A stretch of DNA of 27,445 nt from assembly GCA_002748225.1 (NCBI GenBank), contig PDRU01000081.1, positions 1-27,445 on the forward strand. Direction: 5' to 3'. Below, in pieces: positions 16,619-23,464 of the stretch. A model generated the notes under the pieces. It saw only the letters and a list, made by a program, of their open reading frames with translations, ran no database searches and was not told where the DNA came from. The position numbers and the translations under genes are program-made. Numbering within the stretch: position 1 is the first letter of the stretch; each line of letters starts with the position of its first letter. The DNA comes from Spirochaetales bacterium (GTDB lineage: Bacteria > Spirochaetota > Spirochaetia > DSM-2461).

Positions 16619-16647
16619 AATATATTAAGCACCCGGAAAGCTGTCAA
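16619..16647 (-). promoter_or_regulatory. sigma-70 promoter for rho-rpmE
   Basis: On the minus strand a perfect TTGACA (16642-16647) is followed after 17 bases by TATATT (16619-16624). Transcription should start near 16612, leaving a leader of about 114 bases before the rho GTG. Confidence 0.8.
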
Positions 16648-16674
16648 GATAACAGTTTTACGGGCCCGCACGGC

Positions 16675-17157
16675 TTATTTGTCCAGAATCTGTTCCAGCA
16701 CCTTTGCCAGAGCAGCATCCACAGCAGCACAGCGCACATCTTCACGGCCGCCTTCAAAAGAAAACTTCCGGGCTTCCGGCACCCCCGAAGGTCCGCACCA
16801 GCCTATCCAAACTGTTCCTACCGGAACAAGAGGCGAACCGCCTCCCGGCCCCGCAAGACCTGTAACCGACACCGTCCAGTCGGCGCCGCTGCGGCAGCGC
16901 AGCCCCCAGGCCATGGCCCGGGCAACAGCTCCCGAAACAGCACCTTCCTTCTGAATAAGGCTGTTTTCCACATCCAGAAGGGCCGTTTTGGCCTCGTTGG
17001 AGTAAGAAACAACCCCCCCCCAGAACACCCGGGAACTCCCGGGAATATCGGTAACAGCTTTGCCTACCGCGCCGCCGGTACAGGACTCAGCCGCAGCCAG
17101 CATCTGCTTGCGCCGGGCAAGCTCCTCCACCAGCCGCCCGGCAGTGTTATTCAACAC
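16675..17157 (-). CDS. pncC: CinA C-terminal domain protein, nicotinamide-nucleotide amidase
   Basis: A 160-residue stand-alone CinA C-terminal (PncC) domain. It has the family motifs AAAESCTGG (21-29), VSYSNEAK (50-57) and SVTGLAGPGGG (97-107). The enzyme hydrolyses nicotinamide mononucleotide to nicotinate mononucleotide and ammonia, recycling NAD breakdown products in the cytoplasm. The N-terminal molybdopterin-like half found in long CinA proteins is absent, which is a common natural form. The start is a GTG at 17157 lying inside the end of the bactofilin gene (overlap of 11 bases), so translation is probably coupled. Confidence 0.92.
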   Translation of the reverse strand: MLNNTAGRLVEELARRKQMLAAAESCTGGAVGKAVTDIPGSSRVFWGGVVSYSNEAKTALLDVENSLIQKEGAVSGAVARAMAWGLRCRSGADWTVSVTGLAGPGGGSPLVPVGTVWIGWCGPSGVPEARKFSFEGGREDVRCAAVDAALAKVLEQILDK

Positions 17158-17560
17158 GCGCCACCGTTTTTTTCAAGCGGTCAAGCGGCATGGCAAAAAT
17201 ATCAATGCCGGAAACGTCTGCCAGCATTTCACAGCGCCCAAGAATACCGGCACCTTCAGCCATAACCAGATTGGGAGAGTGCACATTTCCTTCAATATGC
17301 CCGCCGGAGAGCAGCTCCAGACGCTGAGAGGCATAAACATCGCCGCGGATTTTGCCGCCCACTACCAGCACTCCAACCCGGACATCGGCAATAATTTCCG
17401 CTCCGCTCTCCACCACCAGAAAACCGCCGGACTCTATGGTTCCTTCAAACCGTCCGTTAATTTTCAGCGATTCGTCAAACTTCAAGGTTCCTGAAAATAC
17501 GGTTTCACCGCCAAGAATGGTTTTAACCTTATACGTGGTACTGTCGGTCTTTTTAGGCAT
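17147..17560 (-). CDS. bactofilin (first copy)
   Basis: A 137-residue bactofilin: the core (about residues 17-115) is a right-handed beta-helix of short repeats with regular Gly and Val spacing, such as TLKFDESLKINGRFEGTIESGG and VRVGVLVVGGKIRGDVYASQRLELL. Bactofilins polymerise without nucleotide into filaments that help fix cell shape and place wall enzymes. Both ends are short and charged, as usual. It is shorter at its C-terminus than, and only distantly similar to, the second copy at 20985. The upstream 60-base gap holds a GCCGG/CCGGC hairpin (17591-17607 region). It is followed by pncC with overlap. Confidence 0.93.
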   Translation of the reverse strand: MPKKTDSTTYKVKTILGGETVFSGTLKFDESLKINGRFEGTIESGGFLVVESGAEIIADVRVGVLVVGGKIRGDVYASQRLELLSGGHIEGNVHSPNLVMAEGAGILGRCEMLADVSGIDIFAMPLDRLKKTVARVE

Positions 17561-17620
17561 ACGCTACTTCATTTTCATCTTAATTATTCCGCCGGAAACA
17601 AGCCGGCAGTTCAGTATTAT

Positions 17621-18337
17621 CTAATCCTCATGCAAGTCCCGGAAATGTTCCCGGAAACGGTCTTCAAGCTCATTAAGGGACAGTTCCGCCATCCGCACAT
17701 TTCCCTCGGTTTCCTGAAGGGAACTCACCTCGTCTTTCAGGCCGCCAAGGGTTGCCAGCGTTTCCTCAGATTCATTGAGAACCTGCTTGCGGAATTCCTC
17801 TACCGCTTCAGGGTCTGTAACATCCAGCAGCCTTGCCTGCTTGAGCAGTCCCTGAACCGGTTCTTCGATATGATCCGTAAAATAAATAAGCGATTTATTC
17901 AAAGAATCAACCAGAGCCAGTCTTTTTTCCCGCAGGACAACCTGCTTGGAAAGCTCATGATTCCGAAGAACAGCACGGATACGGGCCAGAACTTCCGAAA
18001 AGTTGAACGGCTTTATAATATAGTCGTCAATACCCAGCTCAAAACCTTCAATTTTGTCCCTTACAGCATCCATGGCGGAAAACATAATAATGGGAATGCT
18101 TCTGTATTCCGCATATTTCTCATCGCGTTTGAGCATTTTGGTCAGCTCCCAGCCGGTCAGGCGGGGCATTATGTTATCAAGAATAATCAGATCAGGCAGG
18201 TGCTGCTGAATCATGGCCAGGCCCTCTTCGCCGTCAGAAGCCATCAGCACCTCAAAGCCGAGACGGGAGAGCATGACATCAAAGAAATCCAGATTGATTT
18301 GTTCATCATCTATGATGAGGATCTTTTTCTTATCCAT
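17621..18337 (-). CDS. response regulator with C-terminal helical domain
   Basis: Residues 1-125 form a receiver domain: Asp10-Asp11 bind metal, Asp54 (LIILDNIMP) is the phosphorylation site, Ser87 takes the switch Thr/Ser place and Lys109 (IIKPF) is present. The remaining 110 residues are helical and charged, with no DNA-binding domain or enzyme motif. They may be a dimerisation or partner-binding region (segments at about 130-160 and 180-235 look like coiled coils). No sensor kinase gene is adjacent. It may act by protein contact, for example on the neighbouring bactofilin, but that is only a guess from position. The ATG at 18337 has only a weak AAGAG site upstream. Confidence 0.9.
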   Translation of the reverse strand: MDKKKILIIDDEQINLDFFDVMLSRLGFEVLMASDGEEGLAMIQQHLPDLIILDNIMPRLTGWELTKMLKRDEKYAEYRSIPIIMFSAMDAVRDKIEGFELGIDDYIIKPFNFSEVLARIRAVLRNHELSKQVVLREKRLALVDSLNKSLIYFTDHIEEPVQGLLKQARLLDVTDPEAVEEFRKQVLNESEETLATLGGLKDEVSSLQETEGNVRMAELSLNELEDRFREHFRDLHED

Positions 18338-18351
18338 AAGCTCTTATCATT

Positions 18352-18401
18352 TTCCCCTGTTTTATGTTGCGCGTCAACGAAAACAGCACAATACAGGGGA
18401 A
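18352..18401. repeat. 9-base inverted repeat between HU and response regulator genes
   Basis: TTCCCCTGT (18352-18360) and ACAGGGGAA (18393-18401) are perfect inverted copies 32 bases apart, with an inner GTTG/CAAC pair. It could end HU transcription or be an operator. A weak promoter-like pair (TTGACG at 18372-18377 and GAAAAT at 18349-18354, 17 bases apart) lies within it. Confidence 0.45.
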
Positions 18402-18406
18402 GTATT

Positions 18407-18721
18407 TCAGCTCCGGAGATTCCAGGCCATCTTTTTCAGTTCCTTGCCCGGACGAAACACTGTAACCCCGTGGGTTTTAACAGGAACAACTTCTCCTGTT
18501 TTGGGATTGCGGGCTTTTTCCCGCCCCTTGCGGGTACGGATTTCAAAAGTACCAAATCCGCGCAGCTCAACCACCCGGTCCGCCTGAAGCGCTTTTTTTA
18601 CTTCCTCAAAAAAGGAATCGATAACTCCGTGAATGTCCTTTCGGTTTATCCCGGATTGTTCATAGATATGTTCTATGATCTCAGCCTTGGTCATTTTCAA
18701 CTGATCGCCGCTGACAGACAT
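18407..18721 (-). CDS. HU/IHF-family DNA-binding protein
   Basis: A 104-residue nucleoid protein. After a short N-terminal extension (MSVSGDQLK) the standard domain runs MTKAEIIEHIYEQSG, VIDSFFEEVKKAL, then the signature VELRGFGTFEIRTRKGREKARNPKTGE and VPVKTHGVTVFRPGKELK. The DNA-inserting proline in ARNPKTGE is present. It bends and compacts DNA as a dimer. A GGGGG ribosome site 7 bases before the ATG supports the long start; the internal Met10 would give the usual length. It lies 32 bases after rpsT, an order also known in treponemes. Confidence 0.95.
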   Translation of the reverse strand: MSVSGDQLKMTKAEIIEHIYEQSGINRKDIHGVIDSFFEEVKKALQADRVVELRGFGTFEIRTRKGREKARNPKTGEVVPVKTHGVTVFRPGKELKKMAWNLRS

Positions 18722-18753
18722 CGGATTCCCCCTTGTAATGGAATAATTACGGA

Positions 18754-19017
18754 TCAGGCCAGGGAAGAGAGCCGCTTGTGAAGCCTTGATTTCTTTCTGG
18801 CAGCTGTATTTTTATGGTAGAGGCCTTTTCCCTGCGCTGTGTCAATTAATTTGACAACCTTAGCAAAACCGGCTTCAGCGGTATCTTTATTACCGGCAAC
18901 AACAGCAGCTTCAAAAGCCTTGATACTGGTCCGTACTTCACTTCGTATGGAACGGTTGTGACTGCGACGTTTCAGACTCTGTCTGTGCCTTTTGGCAGCA
19001 TCTCTCGAATTAGGCAA
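18754..19017 (-). CDS. rpsT: 30S ribosomal protein S20
   Basis: An 87-residue basic protein matching S20: PNSRDAAKRHRQSLKRRSHNRS at the start and KGLYHKNTAARKKSRLHKRL near the end. It binds 16S rRNA early in small-subunit assembly. The start is a TTG at 19017 with AAGGA 7 bases upstream; E. coli rpsT also uses UUG and is controlled at translation, so the weak start may be regulatory. A stable hairpin lies about 20 bases upstream (19040-19065). Confidence 0.97.
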   Translation of the reverse strand: MPNSRDAAKRHRQSLKRRSHNRSIRSEVRTSIKAFEAAVVAGNKDTAEAGFAKVVKLIDTAQGKGLYHKNTAARKKSRLHKRLSSLA

Positions 19018-19039
19018 TGGTTAGTCCTTCCCTCTTACT

Positions 19040-19065
19040 GGCTCAACGGCTATTCAAGCCGAGCC
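19040..19065 (-). promoter_or_regulatory. leader hairpin upstream of rpsT
   Basis: On the minus strand GGCTC-GGCT-TGAAT-AGCC-GTT-GAGCC folds into a two-tier stem (5 and 4 base pairs, 3-base bulge) ending about 22 bases before the TTG start of rpsT. A role in S20 autoregulation is possible but not shown. Confidence 0.4.
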
Positions 19066-19147
19066 CCAAAGTTAAATAATTTTTCCCCATAATCCTTTTC
19101 AAGTCAAGGTTTAAAGGAAAACTAACAAGTGTTTTCAGCTCCGAATT

Positions 19148-19318
19148 TTAATTAAAATCCCGGGGACGGCGCTCTTCGCGCTTGCATTTTTCACAATAGG
19201 CAAAATGCTTCATGCGTCCACTGGCGAAAACAGATCTCATTTTAATTTCACCGCCGCAGGGGCAGATAAATTTGTGGGTACCGGAAATGGTACGGGCGTT
19301 TTTACTCACACCAGCCAT
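19148..19318 (-). CDS. 56-residue zinc-ribbon protein
   Basis: A small gene supported by a perfect AGGAG 8 bases before the ATG and a strong promoter (19383-19411). The protein starts MAGVSKNARTISGTHKF and has two cysteine knuckles, C19-P-C21-GG and Y-C42-EK-C45, joined by a basic segment KMRSVFASGRMKHFA, ending in KREERRPRDFN. Two pairs of closely spaced cysteines suggest a single zinc ribbon, and the basic charge suggests RNA or ribosome binding. I do not recognise a named family. It precedes rpsT and HU, so a role in translation or nucleic-acid binding is plausible. It could also be a spirochaete-specific ribosome-associated protein. Confidence 0.8.
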   Translation of the reverse strand: MAGVSKNARTISGTHKFICPCGGEIKMRSVFASGRMKHFAYCEKCKREERRPRDFN

Positions 19319-19382
19319 GGGTTTTTCTCCTCAGAACGCTGCCAGGCAGATTCCGGCACGTCTCTAACTGTTTAGCGGACCG

Positions 19383-19411
19383 ATAATAACAAACGCCCGC
19401 GCGCATGTCAA
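19383..19411 (-). promoter_or_regulatory. sigma-70 promoter for the zinc-ribbon/rpsT/HU run
   Basis: On the minus strand a perfect TTGACA (19406-19411) and TATTAT (19383-19388) are exactly 17 bases apart. Transcription should start near 19376, about 58 bases before the zinc-ribbon ATG. Confidence 0.8.
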
Positions 19412-19470
19412 CAGGCGGGCGGCCTTCCGCACGCTTCCGCACGGTACTTCCGCGGGTCTGCGGCGGAGTA

Positions 19471-20451
19471 TCAGCGCCGCTGCGGCCTTTTTTCCGAAAG
19501 GCCGGGTTCAAAAGAAAGGGCATCCGTTTTTCCCGCCTGTTCCGGCTCTTCCGCATGAGAAGCTTCTTCAGGCCGGACAAACCATCCGGTATCTTCCCTT
19601 TTTTCCAGCCGGGAAGCCGGAATATCCACGCGCATTCCATCCATGTCGGTCAGCTGCACAGTACTTTTAAAAATATTCACTTCCGTTACTTTATATTTTA
19701 CGCCTTCATAAGTAACACGGCCGCCCTCCCTGGGCAGTTTTTTGCGTTCCCGGGAATAATGACCGTGCTCATACGCCAGGCAGCAGAGAAGCCGTCCGCA
19801 GGGGCCTGAAATTTTCTGGGAATTAAGCGACAGGTTCTGATCCTTGGCCATTTTAATGGAAACCGGTTCCAGTTTCTCTGTAATGCTGTGGCAGCAGTAC
19901 TGGCGGCCGCACACGGCGGCTCCTCCCAATGTACGGGATTCATCGCGCACACCGATCTGCCTGAGTTCAATTCTCATGCGGAAGTGAGCCACCAGCTCCT
20001 TCACCAGTTCGCGGAAGTCCACCCGGTTTTCCGCGGTAAAGAAAAACATTACCTTCTGTTCATCAAAAATGTAGTGAGCCGAAACAAGTTTCATGGTTAA
20101 ACCCAGTTTGGCAATTTTCCGGCGGCAGATATGAAAGGCTTCCTCTTCCCTTTTTTCCAATTCGGCGCGGCGGGCCATATCTTCATTATCAGTTTTTCTG
20201 TGAACCAGCCGCACTTCTTCGGGCTCTATCAGCTGCCTGTCTTCCAGCGGACCAAGCAGCCTGGCCAAGTCCCGGCCGTAGCGGGTTGATATAACAACAA
20301 GATCGCCGTTGGAGAGCTCCATGCCTTCCGGCGGTGAGCAGTACTCAAAGTCGTTGGTGGGAACAACACGGGCTTTCCAGAGAACACCGGGGATTTCCTG
20401 AAACTCGGCCTCCTTCACCTCACGTGAGTTTTTATATTTATCTTTATGCAT
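19471..20451 (-). CDS. ricT: RicT / PSP1-domain protein (YaaT family)
   Basis: About 326 residues. The central PSP1 region carries the paired cysteine motifs CGRQYCC and CGRLLCC in the order seen in RicT, which in Bacillus subtilis forms a complex with RicA and RicF that holds iron-sulfur clusters and affects RNase Y maturation of mRNA. The segment AENRVDFRELVKELVAHFRMRIELRQIG is also typical. The C-terminal 50 residues are acidic and probably disordered. I chose ATG 20451 because AAGGA lies 7 bases upstream; an in-frame TTG at 20466 overlaps the yaaR stop. In Bacillus, yaaR and yaaT (ricT) are also near neighbours. RicA and RicF are not in the window. Confidence 0.92.
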   Translation of the reverse strand: MHKDKYKNSREVKEAEFQEIPGVLWKARVVPTNDFEYCSPPEGMELSNGDLVVISTRYGRDLARLLGPLEDRQLIEPEEVRLVHRKTDNEDMARRAELEKREEEAFHICRRKIAKLGLTMKLVSAHYIFDEQKVMFFFTAENRVDFRELVKELVAHFRMRIELRQIGVRDESRTLGGAAVCGRQYCCHSITEKLEPVSIKMAKDQNLSLNSQKISGPCGRLLCCLAYEHGHYSRERKKLPREGGRVTYEGVKYKVTEVNIFKSTVQLTDMDGMRVDIPASRLEKREDTGWFVRPEEASHAEEPEQAGKTDALSFEPGLSEKRPQRR

Positions 20452-20462
20452 GACATTTTCCT

Positions 20463-20981
20463 TCAACCGGTCAGATCCACAAGCATGCCTTCAATTTCTT
20501 CAATACGTCTGAGAATATCAAGCTGTTCCGCCTGATTTCTCAGCACATGCGCCGCCAGACTTTCCAGTTTTTTATCAATAACACGTATAACAACATATTT
20601 CTTCTGCTGAAGTGTCCGCGGATTCCGGATACCCAGGCTCTCATCCACTTCCGTGGCATGAATGAGTATATACTTCAGAAAACGCCTGACCGCTTTCTTG
20701 TATTCATCCAGAGGCCCCAGAACAGGATCGCGGCGGAGCCGTTCACCGGCCTCATGAACATTGTCCAGAAGTTCTTCCAGAGTTTCGCTGCCGCTCAGCC
20801 CGGGAAAAGAAGCACCGATACGGCCCGGTTCCAGCGCCGGCTGTTCCAGCGAAACTTTATCAAGAGTCCGTTTAAATGAAAGTGAAGAAGTTTTGCCGGT
20901 GCGTTTTTTTTCGTCTTCCCGCTTCTTTTTAAGCCGGGTATCGAGAGTGCTGCCAATCTGGCTGAGCCGTTCGATATCCAT
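20463..20981 (-). CDS. YaaR-family protein (DUF327)
   Basis: A 172-residue charged helical protein. After a variable, basic N-terminus, the family core runs from about residue 55 to the end, including LEELLDNVHEAGERLRRDPVLGPLDEYKKAVRRFLKYIL and KKYVVIRVIDKKLESLAAHVL. YaaR homologues have no known enzyme activity. The gene lies directly between a bactofilin (3-base gap) and ricT (overlap at the stop), so it is co-translated with both. The link to ricT is conserved with Bacillus. Confidence 0.87.
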   Translation of the reverse strand: MDIERLSQIGSTLDTRLKKKREDEKKRTGKTSSLSFKRTLDKVSLEQPALEPGRIGASFPGLSGSETLEELLDNVHEAGERLRRDPVLGPLDEYKKAVRRFLKYILIHATEVDESLGIRNPRTLQQKKYVVIRVIDKKLESLAAHVLRNQAEQLDILRRIEEIEGMLVDLTG

Positions 20982-20984
20982 TTC

Positions 20985-21407
20985 CTAAAAACCCGGAGAG
21001 GTCTTCCCCCAGTCCACGGAAAAAACTCCGTCATCGCCTGCAGGTGCCGATGCCAGAACCCGTTCATCACGGGAAACCGTACAGTAACCGTTAAGAAGAA
21101 CACCCTCTTCCACAACCAGCAGAGGAGAACTGATATTTCCAATCACCACACAGGTAGAAAGCAGAACTATTTTGGAGGAAGCCTTGATATCTCCCAGAAC
21201 AACACCGCCGACAACCACAGTGTCCGCGGCAATAAGACATTTGGCCCGGCCGTTCCGTCCTATAAGCACACGTCCGGAAGCATTGATGCTGCCTTCAAAA
21301 TCTCCGTCTATGCGCAGAAGACCGGCTATTTCCACATCTCCGCGGAAACGGGTTCCTTCTCCAATAATGGAATTAACCAGGGCATGAGTTTTCACCAGTT
21401 CGTCCAT
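20985..21407 (-). CDS. bactofilin (second copy, with M23 peptidase)
   Basis: A 140-residue bactofilin with a clear beta-helix core (about residues 10-110), seen in VEIAGLLRIDGDFEGSINAS and VLIGRNGRAKCLIAADTVVVGGVVLGDI. It ends in a longer flexible tail (112-140). It is 9 bases after the M23 peptidase gene and 3 bases before yaaR. In Helicobacter, Hyphomonas and other bacteria a bactofilin recruits an M23 wall hydrolase to set cell curvature or stalk shape, so this pair is probably a shape module. In a spirochaete it may contribute to helical form, but that is inference. Confidence 0.93.
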   Translation of the reverse strand: MDELVKTHALVNSIIGEGTRFRGDVEIAGLLRIDGDFEGSINASGRVLIGRNGRAKCLIAADTVVVGGVVLGDIKASSKIVLLSTCVVIGNISSPLLVVEEGVLLNGYCTVSRDERVLASAPAGDDGVFSVDWGKTSPGF

Positions 21408-21416
21408 GAGCCCTTC

Positions 21417-22430
21417 TTATTTATATCTGTTAACTGCCGTAGTGAGATTCTGAAACGAACCGTCAGGACCGGCCATATTCAGAAATTTAATGGGATCAAC
21501 CAATTGAGTTCCAATCATAACCTCATAATGCAGATGCGGGCCGGTGGACATACCCGTGTTACCCATGGTTCCTATAACTTCACCCTGGGAAACCGTCTGC
21601 CCTACTTCAACAAGCTGCCTCTGCAGATGAGCGTAGCGGGTTTTAAAACCGTAGTTGTGCTGAATATCAATGTAGTAACCGAAACCGCGCTTATCAAATT
21701 CCTTTTTGACCACTTTCCCGTTGGCTGTAGCCATAATGGGAACACCGTAGCCGAAAGCCAGATCCACCCCCCTGTGCAGGTACCAGTACTTCTTGAAAGG
21801 ATGAATGGACGGCCCGAATACCTGGGTAACATAGCCCCGTACGCCCTGAAGGGGCCATATGGTGGGAATGTCGGAAAGCAGATTTTTCTGACTGGAAAGC
21901 ACCATGCCTATATCTTCCAGAGTAGAAACCGAACTTTCCAGAGAAGCCCGCAGCGCCTGCAGGTCGGCCACTTCGGTCAGGGCCTTGCCGTCCGCCTGTT
22001 CCACCGCGAACAGCGACGCAAGATCTCCCCCGCCGCCGGTTGCCGGATCGGCGGAAGCCTGCTGCAGCCCCAGAGTGTCCATGGTATTGGCCAGATTGGC
22101 CCGGAAAGCACCGGCTGAAGAAATAAGCTGTCCCACTTCTTCGCGTATATCATCCAGACTGGCCTCGGTTTCCTCCAGATCACGGGAACGGGAAGCCAGC
22201 AGAACCCCCTTCCCGGACAGATCCAGCGAAAACCAGAAAAAACCGGCCAGCAATCCCACAAAAAGGAACCCCAGCACGATCAGGGAAAAAAGAGATACTT
22301 GAATGTGTACCGTTTTCTTCTCCGAATGGGGAACAAACATAACGGTAAACTTCTGCCGCCCGAACTGCTGGAGAAAGCTCAGGAAGCCTCCGGACTTTCG
22401 GGAGGATCGTCTATGTCTCATATAAGGCAC
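21417..22430 (-). CDS. membrane-anchored M23 (LytM) peptidoglycan endopeptidase
   Basis: A 337-residue protein with a basic cytoplasmic start (1-44), one membrane span (about 46-70), a coiled-coil-like periplasmic linker (about 80-185) and a C-terminal M23 domain (about 195-320). The zinc ligands are intact: H219-x3-D223 (HRGVD) and H299-L-H301, with His268 of YAHLQ also present, so it should cut peptide cross-links. The start is a GTG at 22430 with GGAG 5 bases upstream; an ATG three codons later is too far from that site. It is the first gene of the operon with bactofilin, yaaR and ricT, and has its own promoter at 22470-22498. Confidence 0.93.
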   Translation of the reverse strand: MPYMRHRRSSRKSGGFLSFLQQFGRQKFTVMFVPHSEKKTVHIQVSLFSLIVLGFLFVGLLAGFFWFSLDLSGKGVLLASRSRDLEETEASLDDIREEVGQLISSAGAFRANLANTMDTLGLQQASADPATGGGGDLASLFAVEQADGKALTEVADLQALRASLESSVSTLEDIGMVLSSQKNLLSDIPTIWPLQGVRGYVTQVFGPSIHPFKKYWYLHRGVDLAFGYGVPIMATANGKVVKKEFDKRGFGYYIDIQHNYGFKTRYAHLQRQLVEVGQTVSQGEVIGTMGNTGMSTGPHLHYEVMIGTQLVDPIKFLNMAGPDGSFQNLTTAVNRYK

Positions 22431-22469
22431 CAGGTCTCCTCGTATTCTAACCGCAGAAACGGCCTGTAT

Positions 22470-22498
22470 ATTCTAACGCACCATGCCCATGGAGGCAA
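22470..22498 (-). promoter_or_regulatory. promoter for the M23-bactofilin-yaaR-ricT operon
   Basis: On the minus strand TTGCCT (22493-22498) and TAGAAT (22470-22475) are 17 bases apart. A second copy of the -10 sequence (GGTTAGAATA) lies 26 bases downstream at 22444-22449 without a matching -35. Confidence 0.55.
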
Positions 22499-22526
22499 GA
22501 TCCGAAAAACTCATGAATATTCTCTG

Positions 22527-22555
22527 TTGACAAGTGACAATTTCACGGTTACAAC
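22527..22555 (+). promoter_or_regulatory. promoter for tatD-dus
   Basis: A perfect TTGACA (22527-22532) is followed after 17 bases by TACAAC (22550-22555), a weak -10. The spacer contains GTGA-CAATT-TCAC and the -10 lies in the left arm of the palindrome at 22549-22570, so binding of a regulator there would block it. Confidence 0.5.
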
Positions 22556-22599
22556 TACTATGTGTTGTAACTCATCAGCAGCAAGTTAATCTGCTGATG
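22549..22599 (+). repeat. two adjacent perfect palindromes upstream of tatD
   Basis: TTACAAC/GTTGTAA (22549-22555 and 22564-22570, 8-base loop) is followed by CATCAGCAG/CTGCTGATG (22573-22581 and 22591-22599, 9-base loop). The second is a stable RNA stem in the leader, 43 bases before the tatD ATG. No U-tract follows. They could be operators, RNA switches or processing sites. Confidence 0.75.
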
Positions 22600-22642
22600 T
22601 GTCGAAGCCAACTCAAATATTCCCCGGGAAAGCAGGTTACTC

Positions 22643-23431
22643 ATGCGGTATTTTGACACCCACGCTCATATCGGCCTCATTCATGAAGATCCTATCGAGC
22701 AATTGATAGTCACCCAGGAAGCCAAGCAGGCAAATGTACTTAACATAATGAGTGTTACAAACAACCTGCAGGACTTTTTTGAGGTATACCAGAACCTCTC
22801 CACTGCTTCCAACGTTGTTTTCAGTATCGGCGTATCTCCCTCGGAAGTACAGTATCCGGGGCCTGACTGGCAGCAGAAAATTGATGAAGGGGTAAAGAAA
22901 GACCGTGTAATGGCCATTGGCGAGATCGGTCTGGATTATTTCCGCAAATTCGGAGACAAGAGTTCTCAGGTGGAGCTGTTCATTGCCCAGCTGGAACTTG
23001 CCGAAAGCTACAATCTGCCGGTTCTTATACACAACCGCAAAGCCGGACACGATATTATGGAAATTCTCAAGTCCAAACTTCCATCGGCAGGCGGAGTGCT
23101 TCACTGCTACTCGGAAGACTGGGAATTCGCGGAAAAGATACTTGAAACACACGACAATCTGTACTTTTCCTTTGCCGGTAATGTTACCTACCGTAATGCC
23201 CGGAATCTTCATGAAACGGTGGTAAATCTTCCTCTGGACCGGATTGTTATTGAAAGTGAAAGCCCTTTTATGGTTCCGGCTGATTTCCGCGGAAAACGCA
23301 ACAAACCGGTATATATGCCTTCTACGGCCTCTTTTATTGCGGAAATACGCGAACAGGACGAAGAGGAAGTAGCCGAAGCTCTCTGGAGAAACGCCTGCAA
23401 GCTGTTCCGCATTGCCCCTGACGGAGAATAA
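22643..23431 (+). CDS. TatD-family metal-dependent hydrolase, divergent
   Basis: A 262-residue TIM-barrel hydrolase. TatD enzymes act as 3' to 5' DNases or other metal hydrolases. The metal ligands can be traced: D5-T-H7-A-H9 (DTHAH), Glu94 (AIGEIGLDY), His130 (PVLIHNR) and His154 (GVLHCYSE). Two positions are unusual. The family's ETDSP segment is E204-S-E206-SP, so the metal-binding Asp is Glu, and the GIHPH segment reads GVSPSE. Activity may differ from classical TatD. AGG lies 7 bases before the ATG. It is 33 bases upstream of dus and in the same direction. Confidence 0.88.
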   Translation: MRYFDTHAHIGLIHEDPIEQLIVTQEAKQANVLNIMSVTNNLQDFFEVYQNLSTASNVVFSIGVSPSEVQYPGPDWQQKIDEGVKKDRVMAIGEIGLDYFRKFGDKSSQVELFIAQLELAESYNLPVLIHNRKAGHDIMEILKSKLPSAGGVLHCYSEDWEFAEKILETHDNLYFSFAGNVTYRNARNLHETVVNLPLDRIVIESESPFMVPADFRGKRNKPVYMPSTASFIAEIREQDEEEVAEALWRNACKLFRIAPDGE

Positions 23432-23464
23432 TTCCGTTCTCAGGCGGCAGAGTCAGCAAACGGC

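Noticed and set aside
17630..18781. 383-codon plus-strand open frame opposite the response regulator and HU genes
   Set aside because: It runs antisense across two clear genes and their intergenic gap, has no family motif and no ribosome site. It arises from the codon bias of the real genes.
22637..23212. 191-codon minus-strand frame opposite tatD
   Set aside because: Antisense to conserved TatD motifs and without a ribosome site.
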